A DNA stretch of 64,000 nt from Arthrospiribacter ruber (lineage in GTDB: Bacteria; Bacteroidota; Bacteroidia; Cytophagales; Cyclobacteriaceae), in NCBI RefSeq assembly GCF_019343195.1, contig NZ_RPHB01000008.1, positions 124,001 through 188,000 on the forward strand, written 5' to 3'. Under the pieces are notes generated by a model that ran no database searches, had not been told where the DNA came from, and worked only from the letters and a program-made list of their open reading frames with translations. The translations under genes and the position numbers were made by a program. Positions 45,393-54,674 of the stretch are shown piece by piece (positions within the stretch are counted from its first letter, which is position 1; each line of letters begins with the position of its first letter).

Positions 45393-46718
45393 TCAATTTG
45401 CCAAAGCCACTTTCACCTTTCCTTTTTTGAGCCTTTGGCCATTGAGATTCTTTGCAAGATTGGCTGCTTTCTTAAAAGTAACTGCCACATAGCTGCTAAA
45501 ATCCATCAAGGTGATCAAGCCGATATCAGAAGCATCCAAGCCACCGGTTTTTATAAGAAATCCGGCTATATCTCCTTTACTGACTTTATCTTTTTTCCCT
45601 GCACTGATGTAGATCAAGTCCATTTCGGAAGCTTGAGGTAAAATCAAATCCTCCACCTGTACTTCTTCTATGCTTTTTTCATCCAGAAAATCGGGAAAAG
45701 GCTCATCATGCGCCATCACCACATACCCCTTCCCTGAAGCATGCATTCTGGCGGTACGCCCGTTTCTATGGGTAAATGCATCTTCCTTATTGGGAATCTG
45801 ATAATGCACAACATGCCTGATTTCAGGAATATCGAGGCCTCTTGATGCCAGGTCAGTAGCAATCAAAAGTGTCACTACCCCACTTCTAAACCGGATCAGG
45901 TTCTTTTCTCTTTCCAACTGTTCCATTCCTCCATGCAAAACTGCATGAGCATAGCCATGGTCACCAAGAAGCAAGCTGATCCTATCTACAGCCTCTCTGT
46001 GATTGCAGAAAACTATGGAAGCTTCCCCCTGAAAGTGCGAAATCAGGTGCATGAGACTAAACACCTTTTCTTTACTAGAGGTTGGGAGAAGTCTCAGTTC
46101 AAGGTTTATCTCCTCTTTTTCCTCCAAAAAATCTACAAGATATGGCTTTTTAAACGGCAAAAACTCCGGCAGCCTATCCAAGGAGGTGGCAGAGGTGAGC
46201 AGGTGCTTCTTCACTGCTGGAAGTTTTCTGAAAATATCCCTCAATTGATCATGAAAACCCAACTGTAAGGATTTATCAAATTCATCCAATACCAGAAAGC
46301 CTATACTTGAAGTATCCAATGAACCTTGGTTGACATGATCAGACAGCCTGCCTGGTGTGCCGATGACCACCTCAGGCATTTCAGCAAGGCTGTTTTTTTC
46401 GATTTTCATGGAATGTCCCCCATAGCATGTACTGACCCTATATCCCGTTTTCAAAGATTTGAAAACAGTTTCTATCTGAATGGCCAATTCCCTCGAAGGA
46501 ACCACTATCAGAGCCTGTGTACTTCGCGAAGTAGGGTCAAGGTTTTTGAAAATAGGAAAAAGAAATGCCAATGTTTTCCCTGATCCAGTAGGTGATAAAA
46601 GCATCAGGTCATTCTGCTTTTCTGCAGCATCTATAAATGCCCGCTGCATTTCATTAAAACTTGAAAAATCCAATCTGCTCAAAAACTGCTCTTCGAGACT
46701 TGTGTTTTGCTCTTCCAT
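45393..46718 (-). CDS. DbpA-like DEAD-box RNA helicase
   Basis: A 441-residue ATP-dependent RNA helicase. Motifs are in order: Q motif in LDFSSFNEMQRAFID, motif I SPTGSGKT, GTPGRL, motif II reading DEFD instead of DEAD, motif III SAT, motif V RGLDIP and motif VI HRNGRTARM. The C-terminal 75 residues (from about LIYISAGKKDKVSKGDIAG) form a DbpA-type RNA-binding domain, which in E. coli DbpA recognises 23S rRNA hairpin 92 during 50S assembly. The start is ATG 46718; a TTG further up is unlikely. The variant motif II is worth noting. Confidence 0.88.
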   Translation of the reverse strand: MEEQNTSLEEQFLSRLDFSSFNEMQRAFIDAAEKQNDLMLLSPTGSGKTLAFLFPIFKNLDPTSRSTQALIVVPSRELAIQIETVFKSLKTGYRVSTCYGGHSMKIEKNSLAEMPEVVIGTPGRLSDHVNQGSLDTSSIGFLVLDEFDKSLQLGFHDQLRDIFRKLPAVKKHLLTSATSLDRLPEFLPFKKPYLVDFLEEKEEINLELRLLPTSSKEKVFSLMHLISHFQGEASIVFCNHREAVDRISLLLGDHGYAHAVLHGGMEQLEREKNLIRFRSGVVTLLIATDLASRGLDIPEIRHVVHYQIPNKEDAFTHRNGRTARMHASGKGYVVMAHDEPFPDFLDEKSIEEVQVEDLILPQASEMDLIYISAGKKDKVSKGDIAGFLIKTGGLDASDIGLITLMDFSSYVAVTFKKAANLAKNLNGQRLKKGKVKVALAN

Positions 46719-47068
46719 CCTGCGAAGATAACTCAAAGGAAGTAAATTCCAGTCCAATTCATGCCCTCATTCCCATTAAATTTACCAAGGCTCAATCTTG
46801 GGCAGCATGGAAATGAAAACCCTGGATACATCATTGATCCAAAACAACCCCAAAATAGTAAGCCATACGTCCTAATCGACAATCCAAGGATTATTCTTTT
46901 TTCCCAATTCCTTTTGCAGCACTATTCCTTATTTATTTTCAAAAGACACCCATACAACTATAACTCTAAGCAACTTTACGCTTGATATAGAGTTATATTA
47001 TGTAGTAAGAATTTGCAGCATTCCAAATTCTTTACAATTTTCCAGGTTTTCATTTCCTAATTTTTGTT
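46719..47068. promoter_or_regulatory. 350-base spacer with a 10-bp inverted repeat before the amidohydrolase
   Basis: This is the spacer between the helicase and amidohydrolase genes. TATAACTCTA at 46959-46968 is exactly complementary to TAGAGTTATA at 46988-46997, with AAGC/GCTT nested inside, about 70 bases before the amidohydrolase start. It could be an operator or an attenuator hairpin. The rest of the spacer shows no gene. Confidence 0.45.
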
Positions 47069-48523
47069 ATGAAGAAAAAACAAAATACTGATTTCGACAG
47101 AAGAGATTTTTTAACCAAAGCTGTATCCTTGGGAGTTTTGGGTTTCGCTGGTAATGCCTCTTCTTCCTTGGGAAGACCGGGATCATACACCGGACAAACC
47201 CCTGAAAATTCACCATTGAGAAAGGGAAACTACCTGATCAAAGGAGCTTACCTGATCACTATGGATCCTGAACACGGAGAAATGGAAAACCATGATATCC
47301 ACATAAAGGGTGGAAAGATTGCATCCATAGGAAAGAACCTCAGCACAACCGATGCCGAAGTCATTTCCGGAAAAGACAAAATCATCATGCCAGGGATGAT
47401 AGATACCCATTGGCACATGTGGACTGCCCTACTTAAAAGTATGGCCACAAGTAAACCTGGTAAAGGCTACTTTGAAACTACCTCAGGACTTGGGCCCCAC
47501 TTCAGTCCGAATGATTTTTATCTGGGCACCTTACTGGCTGGTATTGAAGCTGTTAATTCCGGCATCACCACAGTCCATGATTGGAGCCACAATGTAAGGA
47601 GCCTAAATCACGCAGAAGCAGGCATCAAAGCACTTGTAGAATGTGGGCTTAGAGCAAGATATTCATGTGGATCAGCCTCAGGACAAGATGCGGAAGAACC
47701 TATGGATTTTGATATAATCCATAACCTCAAAGCTAATTGGAAAAACCTCAGCGGTACTTCAGATTTGATGCATTTGGGGTTTGCCTGGAGAGGCCTTGGC
47801 GGACACCCTGGTATTGACAGCAAAACAAAAATCGGTCTTTGGGAATTGGAGCAGGCAAGAAATATGGATTTGCCCATTTCTGTACACGCCAGTGCCGGGG
47901 AGGTGATGGAAAAACTTGTAAAATCCGGCGTTTTGGCTCCTGACATACAACTCGTTCATGGAATGGACGCCAGCACTTCACAATTGGAAGCCATGGTTGC
48001 GGCAGGCTCACCTATCAGCATTTCCCCTTACAGTGAATTGAGAATAGGATATGGATTTCCACCCTTGGACAAGATGCTGGAAGCCGGAGCTGAAATCGGA
48101 CTTTCGGTGGACACCACCACCCTAAGTGGAAATGCAGACATGTTTGCCATCATGAAAGTATTCCTCAATATTGTCACTGCCCAAACCAGGGATGAATTCA
48201 GCATAAGTGCCAAAAGGGTGATGGAAATGGCAACTATTGAAGGAGCGAGGACTCTTGGTATAGAAGATCAAACAGGTTCCCTAACTGTGGGTAAAAAAGC
48301 CGATATCATCATGATTTCCACCCACTCTCCCAATATGGGAATTGTCCACAGCCCCATTGATCTCATAGTGGAAGCAGCACAGCCCTCCAACATTGACGCT
48401 GTATGGATAGATGGCATACTTCGGAAAAAAGATGGAAAACTCATAGGAGTAGATGAATCTTCCATCTATAATGAAGCTAAAGAGGCTCTTAACAAACTAA
48501 TCAAGAAAGCTGAAAATGCGTGA
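47069..48523 (+). CDS. Tat-exported amidohydrolase
   Basis: A 484-residue metal-dependent hydrolase of the amidohydrolase/imidazolonepropionase-like superfamily. The N-terminus DFDRRDFLTKAVSLGVLGF is a Tat signal with the twin-arginine motif. The metal site starts with DTHWH in MPGMIDTHWHMWT, a second HDW occurs in TTVHDWSHN, a further His in PISVHASAGEVM and Asp in LSVDTTTLSG. The C-terminal LGIEDQTGSLTVGKKADIIM is typical of the family. Substrate unknown; enzymes of this kind deaminate or open cyclic amides. It is convergent with the transporter-aminotransferase pair. Confidence 0.82.
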   Translation: MKKKQNTDFDRRDFLTKAVSLGVLGFAGNASSSLGRPGSYTGQTPENSPLRKGNYLIKGAYLITMDPEHGEMENHDIHIKGGKIASIGKNLSTTDAEVISGKDKIIMPGMIDTHWHMWTALLKSMATSKPGKGYFETTSGLGPHFSPNDFYLGTLLAGIEAVNSGITTVHDWSHNVRSLNHAEAGIKALVECGLRARYSCGSASGQDAEEPMDFDIIHNLKANWKNLSGTSDLMHLGFAWRGLGGHPGIDSKTKIGLWELEQARNMDLPISVHASAGEVMEKLVKSGVLAPDIQLVHGMDASTSQLEAMVAAGSPISISPYSELRIGYGFPPLDKMLEAGAEIGLSVDTTTLSGNADMFAIMKVFLNIVTAQTRDEFSISAKRVMEMATIEGARTLGIEDQTGSLTVGKKADIIMISTHSPNMGIVHSPIDLIVEAAQPSNIDAVWIDGILRKKDGKLIGVDESSIYNEAKEALNKLIKKAENA

Positions 48524-48609
48524 TGCTTTTAACACTTTCTCAAGGAGATTTTAAGGGACTTCCCATACTTTTTTTTGAAAGCAAATCGGCAAATAAAATT
48601 TAAATTATA

Positions 48610-49725
48610 TTAATCAGATGTAGCACTGCTCAAAGAGAAATCAGATCCAGCAATCATTTTCACAAATTTTGGAATAACGGATGCGATGACCAGAATTGCC
48701 CCTATGATCAGAAGGTTAAGATAATTTGTAAAGTAATTTCCAAAAGAGAAAACTCCCAGGATAAGTAAAGTACTGAATGGCATGGATACTGCCAGTAAGT
48801 TGATCCCAAGCTCCAGATCAAAAGTTGGCTCTTTTTTCATGTTCGCATTTTTGTCTCTTTCCAATTTTCTCACAGCAGCCATGTGTGCAAATGGCCAGAA
48901 GCTGACAGCACTTTGAGGAAAAACTACAGCCAACAATACAGCTGCCTCAGTCGGCAAAGGAAGTGCAAATACTATTATAGCACTTAATATAAATGTAATC
49001 CCAGCCCTGAATAAAAGCAGAGAAGTGATCATTTTTAACTGATCCCACTTCAATACTACCGCTATCCCGATAAACAACAGAACCAATGGAGTCATCATGT
49101 CTTTCATCATCAGAATAGATTCTGTCATAAATCCAGGAAGAGATTCCATATTCAACCCAAACAACAGAAAAGTTATCGCCACCAAAATGACCAAGTTTAT
49201 CGGCTCTTGCAACATGGCCAAAAGCAGCTGCTTTATCTTCTGTCCATTCGATTGGGATACGAGTTCTTGATGCCTGTAAAACATCGACATGGCAAGCAAA
49301 TAAGCAAAAATCAGGACGAACAGCTTATTTCCAATATCAGCAAGTGCTGCCCATGCCAAAACATCATCTCCCAAATAAGCTACTACAAATGGAAAACAAG
49401 TAAGGCCAGGTGCCAGTGAGGGCATCATCAGCATCATGGTTCTCATGGCAGGGGTTTTTGCTTCGATACCGAAGAATGGCATCAAGTATTTCATCGCACC
49501 AAGCATGATCAGATTGAACACCAAAGCCAAAACAGGTAAAAAGAACAGGTCCACATTGATTTCAATCTTCATCAAGGCCACAAAGATCATAGCTGGCAGC
49601 GCCATGTCCAGGACAATGGTTTTTATACCTTTTACCTGGTCTTCATTGACGATTTTCCTCTTTAGAAAAACTCCCAAGCCTATCAACACAATCAGCGAAA
49701 GTGTCTTTTGTAAAGCTAAACTCAT
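48610..49725 (-). CDS. AEC-family (auxin efflux carrier type) transporter
   Basis: A 371-residue membrane carrier with about ten helices in two five-helix repeats; hydrophobic segments run from LSLIVLIGLGVFLKRK to NLLIIGAILVIASVIPKFV. Landmarks are LDMALPAMIFVALMKIE early and VVFPQSAVSFWPFAHM late. AEC carriers move malate, amino acids or other carboxylates; specificity cannot be read. It ends the operon starting with the aminotransferase 9 bases upstream, which suggests a linked amino-acid substrate. Confidence 0.85.
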   Translation of the reverse strand: MSLALQKTLSLIVLIGLGVFLKRKIVNEDQVKGIKTIVLDMALPAMIFVALMKIEINVDLFFLPVLALVFNLIMLGAMKYLMPFFGIEAKTPAMRTMMLMMPSLAPGLTCFPFVVAYLGDDVLAWAALADIGNKLFVLIFAYLLAMSMFYRHQELVSQSNGQKIKQLLLAMLQEPINLVILVAITFLLFGLNMESLPGFMTESILMMKDMMTPLVLLFIGIAVVLKWDQLKMITSLLLFRAGITFILSAIIVFALPLPTEAAVLLAVVFPQSAVSFWPFAHMAAVRKLERDKNANMKKEPTFDLELGINLLAVSMPFSTLLILGVFSFGNYFTNYLNLLIIGAILVIASVIPKFVKMIAGSDFSLSSATSD

Positions 49726-49734
49726 AATAAAAAA

Positions 49735-50886
49735 TCAGGCTTTTAAATTTTTGATAGTGCTTACAAACAACTCCATTTCTTCCATTGTCCCTACACTCAC
49801 ACGACAATAAGGCTGGTCTTCTATGGTAAACACCCTTATACCAACTCCCTCATCATACATATTTTTCATAAATGATTTTCCTTCCATTGAAATAGGGAAA
49901 AGCATAAAGCTTGTATAAGATGGTATCACCTCATAACCCATGGCAAACAGTTCACTTGAAGCGAAATCCCTGCATGCTGCATTTTTTTCTTTACAGCTCT
50001 CCAAAAATGACGTGTCCTGCAAACTGGCAATCGCCCCTTTGAGAGAAGTTACGCACAGCCCCATGGTACTTCGCACCTTATTGGTAATACTCTGGATTCT
50101 TTCTGGTTGAGCTACGATATACCCTATCCTCATCCCTGCCATACCGTGGATCTTGCTGAATGTTCTAGCCACAATCACATCTTTACTCTCCGAAACGAGC
50201 CCAACCATGGTATGGGATTCGGGATTATCCAGGAACTCCAGATAAGCCTCATCCACAAATACGGGAGATTTGGCAGAAACTTTTGAGCAAAATGCCCTTA
50301 ATGCAACAGGATCTGTAATGGAGCCTGTAGGATTATTTGGATTGCAGACATATACCAATCGGGTATCAGCATCCACAGCTTGTTCCATGGCCGAGAGGTC
50401 ATGCGAATAGTCCCCTTTCAGCTTGACAGGCTTCCAATTGGCTCCAAGGGATTCAGCGGTATGGATAATAGACATATATGCAGGATCAGCAGAAACTATA
50501 TTCCCTTTTCCGTCCATAAAGCGTACAAAGGCTGTTTTTTCTAGCAGGTCTGAAGACCCAGGCCCCAACATGATGTGATCAGGGGTCACACCTTCTTTCT
50601 CTGCAATCATTTTGATCAATGTGGCCGCATCAGCATGCCCATACCTATTGCCGGAAGAAAGGGACGAAGTTACGGCTTCCAACACCTTAGGGGATGGACC
50701 ATATGGATTTTCATTGGCCGAGAGCCGTGCAAGAATTCTTGATTCATTGAAAGAAAAGTCAGGAAGAACCTCCTTGATCACTGACCTGGCCTTTGATGAT
50801 TCTTCTTTTGAAAATGAAATGGAAGGACCTACCGCAATGGCCCCTAAAGTCATTAAACCGGATTTGATCCAGTGTCTTCTATTCAT
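49735..50886 (-). CDS. Exported HisC-like PLP aminotransferase (Tat signal)
   Basis: A 383-residue fold-type I aminotransferase related to histidinol-phosphate aminotransferase. The N-terminus MNRRHWIKSGLMTLGAIAVGP carries a twin-arginine signal, which is unusual for this family. The PLP lysine is in ARTFSKIHGMAGMRIGY, with CNPNNPTGS and VDEAYLEF before it and RVSVGTMEEM at the end. An alternative ATG 4 codons upstream is possible. HisC-type enzymes are usually cytoplasmic, so folded export with PLP bound is inferred. It is the first gene before an AEC carrier. Confidence 0.83.
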   Translation of the reverse strand: MNRRHWIKSGLMTLGAIAVGPSISFSKEESSKARSVIKEVLPDFSFNESRILARLSANENPYGPSPKVLEAVTSSLSSGNRYGHADAATLIKMIAEKEGVTPDHIMLGPGSSDLLEKTAFVRFMDGKGNIVSADPAYMSIIHTAESLGANWKPVKLKGDYSHDLSAMEQAVDADTRLVYVCNPNNPTGSITDPVALRAFCSKVSAKSPVFVDEAYLEFLDNPESHTMVGLVSESKDVIVARTFSKIHGMAGMRIGYIVAQPERIQSITNKVRSTMGLCVTSLKGAIASLQDTSFLESCKEKNAACRDFASSELFAMGYEVIPSYTSFMLFPISMEGKSFMKNMYDEGVGIRVFTIEDQPYCRVSVGTMEEMELFVSTIKNLKA

Positions 50887-51304
50887 GGTAATACTCATAT
50901 TATTGATGTTTATAGGTATTTATTAAGCTATTCCAAAATCCGAGAAAATACTCTTTTCCTGTCCCATCACAGAACAGTCAATAGAAGTAAATTTTATTTT
51001 GGGTTTAGTTAATTTTGAATAGAAGGAATAAAAATCCCTGATTTTTCCTGATTAAATTCAGACAGGTATGAAGGGGACCTGTTTGAACTAAAATCGAACC
51101 TAATTTACAAATTAAGGTTAATAAAAAAACCAATAATTAAAAAATCATTGGTTTTTATTTGTTTATTGGTTCAAAATTTAACTCAAATCTTTAATCACAG
51201 GGATTTAAGAAAAAATCGAAAATCATTCGAAATTAGTTTTCCGGGAACATCCTTGATTGGTATTCCAATACACATCGGATAATTTAGTCAATATATAAAA
51301 GATC
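50887..51304. other. Gene-free 418-base spacer
   Basis: AT-rich, with one clear terminator at 51125-51156 that serves the upstream lipoprotein gene, leaving about 240 bases to hold the promoter of the aminotransferase-AEC operon. No further palindromes or genes. Confidence 0.35.
51125..51156 (-). terminator. Intrinsic terminator of the lipoprotein gene
   Basis: AAAAACCAAT at 51125-51134 pairs perfectly with ATTGGTTTTT at 51147-51156. Read on the minus strand it ends in a T-rich run. It lies about 150 bases past the stop codon of the lipoprotein gene. Confidence 0.75.
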
Positions 51305-51799
51305 TTAGGCCGGATCAAAAGCAACTGTGACCAAGTAAGTTCGGGGACTTCCTTCTGTAGAAAGCTGCAATTCATTGTTGTTTTGGTCTCTAGCTTCATA
51401 ATCATATACCCTACAACCGGTATCTTCTGAAAAGTTCACGATATAATTTAACTGTACCTCATTGTCCGGATTTAGCCTTATCACAAAGTCGTGAACCTCA
51501 GAAATACTCAAAATGGTCATTTGCCTCGAAAAAATATAAGGTGCTCCAATACTGCTGTTGTAAACCATGAAATCCACCATTTCCTCTTCATTTTCATCGT
51601 TTAAATAATAAATCTGGATTTCACTTGGATCAACTTCTTCAAAGGCCAGAATATTCTCGCCACTTTGGTCCACTACCTGCAATAGAAAGGGTGTAAAGTT
51701 TTCATTGCCGCAAGGATTCTCATCTTCGTCGTCTGCAGTACAGGAAACAATACAAATTACAAATAGAATTAGGGGTAAATAACTTAATAATTTTCGCAT
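51305..51799 (-). CDS. Putative lipoprotein of unknown function (164 aa)
   Basis: The N-terminus MRKLLSYLPLILFVICIVSC ends in a lipobox (Cys20), followed by the acidic TADDEDENPCGNE. The mature part is beta-rich, with a Cys pair (NPCGNE and DTGCRVYD) that may form a disulfide. I do not recognise the family. There is a separate terminator, so it is expressed alone. Function unknown; likely periplasmic or surface exposed. Confidence 0.6.
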   Translation of the reverse strand: MRKLLSYLPLILFVICIVSCTADDEDENPCGNENFTPFLLQVVDQSGENILAFEEVDPSEIQIYYLNDENEEEMVDFMVYNSSIGAPYIFSRQMTILSISEVHDFVIRLNPDNEVQLNYIVNFSEDTGCRVYDYEARDQNNNELQLSTEGSPRTYLVTVAFDPA

Positions 51800-51968
51800 A
51801 AGAGCATTTAGTTTGAAATATAAAATGAGTTGAAAAACAACAATTACTGAACGGCAAAAGTAAGAAGAATGCTACACAGATCTTAGTTAAAGTATTTTAA
51901 GATAGACTGGATCATAAAAATTGACTGACTTCAAAGAGGCAGATCATCAGCCAAGACCGGTCTTAGCT

Positions 51969-52403
51969 CTAAGCATTTTCGGCCAAAGTAATCCGCATTG
52001 AAACTTTTCTCCTTTCCATCACAACATATTCAATACCCTCCCTTTTCGATTTTATGGAGGTTAAAACAAAACCGAAATTTGAATAGAAGTCGATCCGATC
52101 AGAACTTGCATAACACCATATTTTGGAAATATTCCTTTTCTCCATGAATGCAATCATAAACACCAGCAGTTTCGACCCATAACCTCTTCTTCTACATTCT
52201 GGCAGTGTGCCAAATTTTCTAAACTGTACTATTTTTCCTGTCTCGAAGGTAGATACAACTGATACCAACTCCCGGTTCACAAAAAGTCCAAAATGCATCG
52301 CCTTATGGTCATCAGGCAACATGACCAAATCAGAATCATTATCCTCCCAAATGGTTCTTTGCCTCACTGGCAAAGCGTCTTCCAAACAAATTTCCCTTAT
52401 CAA
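51969..52403 (-). CDS. GNAT-family N-acetyltransferase, non-ATG start
   Basis: A 144-residue acetyltransferase. The acetyl-CoA binding motif is FGTLPECRRRGYGSKLLVFM (R/Q-x-x-G-x-G/A form), followed by IWCYASSDRIDFYSNFGF, typical of the fold. Substrate unknown. The frame has no ATG before residue 28; the first start compatible with the family N-terminus is a TTG at 52403 (LIREICLEDALPVRQ), and the frame stays open upstream for 14 codons to a stop. Either TTG is used or the start has decayed. Confidence 0.7.
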   Translation of the reverse strand: MIREICLEDALPVRQRTIWEDNDSDLVMLPDDHKAMHFGLFVNRELVSVVSTFETGKIVQFRKFGTLPECRRRGYGSKLLVFMIAFMEKRNISKIWCYASSDRIDFYSNFGFVLTSIKSKREGIEYVVMERRKVSMRITLAENA

Positions 52404-52837
52404 TATTAAATCTGTTAAAATTAGAATATCATTTTTAGGTATTATTTAATGTTATAAATTAAAACGAAATATTTATATTTTGTTTAACCGCTTAAAATAC
52501 AGTTAGACCATAAATCAAAAATAAACCCGCAAAATTAGTTAAATAAACCCTTTGCCTTATGGGGTACTGTAAAAACATTGAATTGCAAAATACTCTCCAC
52601 TTGCCAAACTGTACCTCAATTCAAACTTAAGAAGCTTGAAAATTTCTCTTTCAATTAAGATATCATATCGACTTAACTAAAAAGACCCACCATTATAATT
52701 TTTAAGATCTTTCCCATTTATATCATTAAACCATTCACTATCCCTCTTGGGAAATTTTTAATTTTGACTTGTCAAACAAATACGAAATTTTTTTACCATC
52801 AATAATATATTTTATTTAATTTCATGAGCTCAAACCT
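52404..52837. promoter_or_regulatory. 434-base upstream region of the sigma/anti-sigma locus
   Basis: AT-rich region between the GNAT and sigma-factor genes. TTTGAC-TT-GTCAAA at 52763-52776 is a 14-base dyad of 6+6 with a 2-base spacer, about 62 bases before the sigma start, which could be an operator or promoter element. No other gene found. Confidence 0.45.
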
Positions 52838-53449
52838 ATGAATAACCTTATTGACACCGAAGTCCGTAGCCTGGTTACCCTTGTAAAGGCAGGCGATGAA
52901 AAGTCATACACAAGACTTTTCGATATGTTTGCTCCCAAGCTCATACATACTGCACAGCGTATGCACGTTTCCAAAGAAGATGCAGAAGGAATGGCCCAAG
53001 AGATTTTTTTATTTATTTGGAAAAAAAGAGAGCAGCTCAATCCCGAATTATCTTTCAATGCTTACTTGCTAACCATCCTAAAGTCAAAACTGTACCGACA
53101 GATTAAAGCTGATGCAAGAAAGATAGCTTTTCAAAAATACGCCATTCATTTTTCAGAAAATCTTTCTGTGCAAACTGAAAACCAAGTGAATTTTGATGAG
53201 TTGGTGGAGATTTCTTCCAAAGTCATTGAAAAATTGCCAAAACAGCAAAAGCAGATTTTTCTATGGAAGGGTTTTGAAAATTTCAGTTCAGATGAGATTG
53301 CAAAAAAATTGGGACTATCTAAAAGAACGGTTGAAAATCACTTTTACCAAGCATCCAAAAAATTAAGGGCTGAAGTGGAAAAAGAATACCAAATACCCAT
53401 CAAAAAGCTGTTTATGCTTATTATGACATTTATCTCCAATTTTCATTGA
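52838..53449 (+). CDS. ECF (FecI-type) RNA polymerase sigma factor
   Basis: A 203-residue group IV sigma factor. Region 2 lies at about residues 20-85 (YTRLFDMFAPKLIHTAQRMH, then EDAEGMAQEIFLFIWKKRE) and region 4 at about 125-180, with LPKQQKQIFLWKGFENFSSDEIAKKLGLSKRTVENH split by a turn as a helix-turn-helix. It stands before fecR and a SusC gene with a STN domain, the standard arrangement where substrate sensed by the transporter releases the sigma factor through FecR. The target promoter is probably upstream of the SusC gene. Confidence 0.93.
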   Translation: MNNLIDTEVRSLVTLVKAGDEKSYTRLFDMFAPKLIHTAQRMHVSKEDAEGMAQEIFLFIWKKREQLNPELSFNAYLLTILKSKLYRQIKADARKIAFQKYAIHFSENLSVQTENQVNFDELVEISSKVIEKLPKQQKQIFLWKGFENFSSDEIAKKLGLSKRTVENHFYQASKKLRAEVEKEYQIPIKKLFMLIMTFISNFH

Positions 53450-53564
53450 CTCATTAAATTCCGTTAAAGATATTTTTTTACAAATTTTATAACTTTTTCT
53501 ATCACAGGACTGAGTAAATATTCCCCCATCAGACTATATACAATATAATATAGCTGAGAATCAT

Positions 53565-54533
53565 ATGCAGTTCAGATACGAGGATTTTGAAAAATTTCAA
53601 AAAGGATTGATGGAAAAGCAAGAGGCTGAACGCTTTTTGAATTGGATCAACAGCCCCGAGGGGGAGCAGGCAGCACAGGTTTGGATAGAAAAAGAATGGG
53701 AAAATTTTGACCATAAGGATGGAGCTACTGATCAAAAAATAACAAAAATACGGTCACTTCCTACACCTTTTAAGTGGAAAAATATTGCTGCAACTGTTTT
53801 GATCCTACTTTCCGCTGTTGCAGTATTTTACTTCAACAGCCAAAGTACACCTCCAGTAGAATACCAGCTCAGTGAAATCCCAAAAGAAATTACCAGGACC
53901 TCCCCGAAAGGAAAAAAACTAAAAGTCACTCTTTCTGATGGTAGTACAGTTCACCTCAATTCAGAGAGCAGTATTAGCTACAAATCCAATTTCAATGAGT
54001 CAAGGGTCTTGGAATTGACAGGAGAGGCATTTTTTGAAGTAATGTCAGACAGCACCAGACCTTTTAAGGTCATTACTAGAGACATTGCTACAGTTGCCCT
54101 TGGCACCAGCTTCAACATAAATGCATATGAAGAAAAAGAAGAAATCCTGATCAGTCTCTCAAGTGGAAAAATCAAAATCGAAGATACTGAAGACAATAGC
54201 AAAGAATCATTTTTTGTACAACCGGGACAATCAATCGGCTATGCCCATAAAGACAGGATTCTACGAAATAAGGACATAGCTATAGAAAAGGCCATTCAGT
54301 GGAAGAGTGGCATCCTGGAGTTCGAAGACAAGCCTCTTGAAGAGGTACTTTTCACCCTAGAAAGGTGGTATGGAGTAAGTTTTTCCACGATAAAAGGAAA
54401 AATCCCCTACCACAAATGTTCAGGAAAATTCAAACCCAACGAATACTTGGACAATGTATTGGAAGCACTATCCCACTCAATAGAATTTGAATATACAATC
54501 GAAAACAAAGATGTTAAACTAAATTTTAAATAA
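53565..54533 (+). CDS. FecR-type anti-sigma factor
   Basis: A 322-residue single-pass membrane protein. The N-terminal 60 residues are cytosolic and bind the sigma factor (FRYEDFEKFQKGL), a transmembrane helix lies at about 66-87 (NIAATVLILLSAVAVFYF), and the periplasmic FecR domain (about 105-210) contains RTSPKGKKLKVTLSDGSTVHL and ELTGEAFFEV. A C-terminal DUF4974-like part (about 255-322) has LEEVLFTLERWYGVSF and FKPNEYLDNVLEAL. It would transmit the STN-domain signal to the sigma factor. The spacing of 115 bases from the sigma gene is usual. Confidence 0.93.
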   Translation: MQFRYEDFEKFQKGLMEKQEAERFLNWINSPEGEQAAQVWIEKEWENFDHKDGATDQKITKIRSLPTPFKWKNIAATVLILLSAVAVFYFNSQSTPPVEYQLSEIPKEITRTSPKGKKLKVTLSDGSTVHLNSESSISYKSNFNESRVLELTGEAFFEVMSDSTRPFKVITRDIATVALGTSFNINAYEEKEEILISLSSGKIKIEDTEDNSKESFFVQPGQSIGYAHKDRILRNKDIAIEKAIQWKSGILEFEDKPLEEVLFTLERWYGVSFSTIKGKIPYHKCSGKFKPNEYLDNVLEALSHSIEFEYTIENKDVKLNFK

Positions 54534-54541
54534 TCAAGCCT

Positions 54542-54607
54542 ATGAAACACAAGAAAAAAACAACTTTTGAAAGCATGATGCTTTCCCACATTCCAGATTT
54601 GGCATAA
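54542..54607 (+). CDS. Possible 21-residue peptide between fecR and susC
   Basis: An ATG 9 bases after the FecR stop codon opens a 21-codon frame (MKHKKKTTFESMMLSHIPDL plus A) ending at 54607. It has no known match and an even charge pattern. The frame contains the hairpin GAAAGC/GCTTTC (54569-54585), so the same bases may matter as RNA structure. It could be a regulatory leader or chance; low confidence. Confidence 0.25.
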   Translation: MKHKKKTTFESMMLSHIPDLA

Positions 54608-54674
54608 GTACTAAAATGCCGATAAAGGAGTATTACCATAATTATTAGTTTGTAAACAACAAAAAACCCAGAAT

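Noticed and set aside
52822-53058. Minus-strand frame over the start of the sigma-factor gene
   Set aside because: It is a shadow of the conserved sigma region 2 codons.
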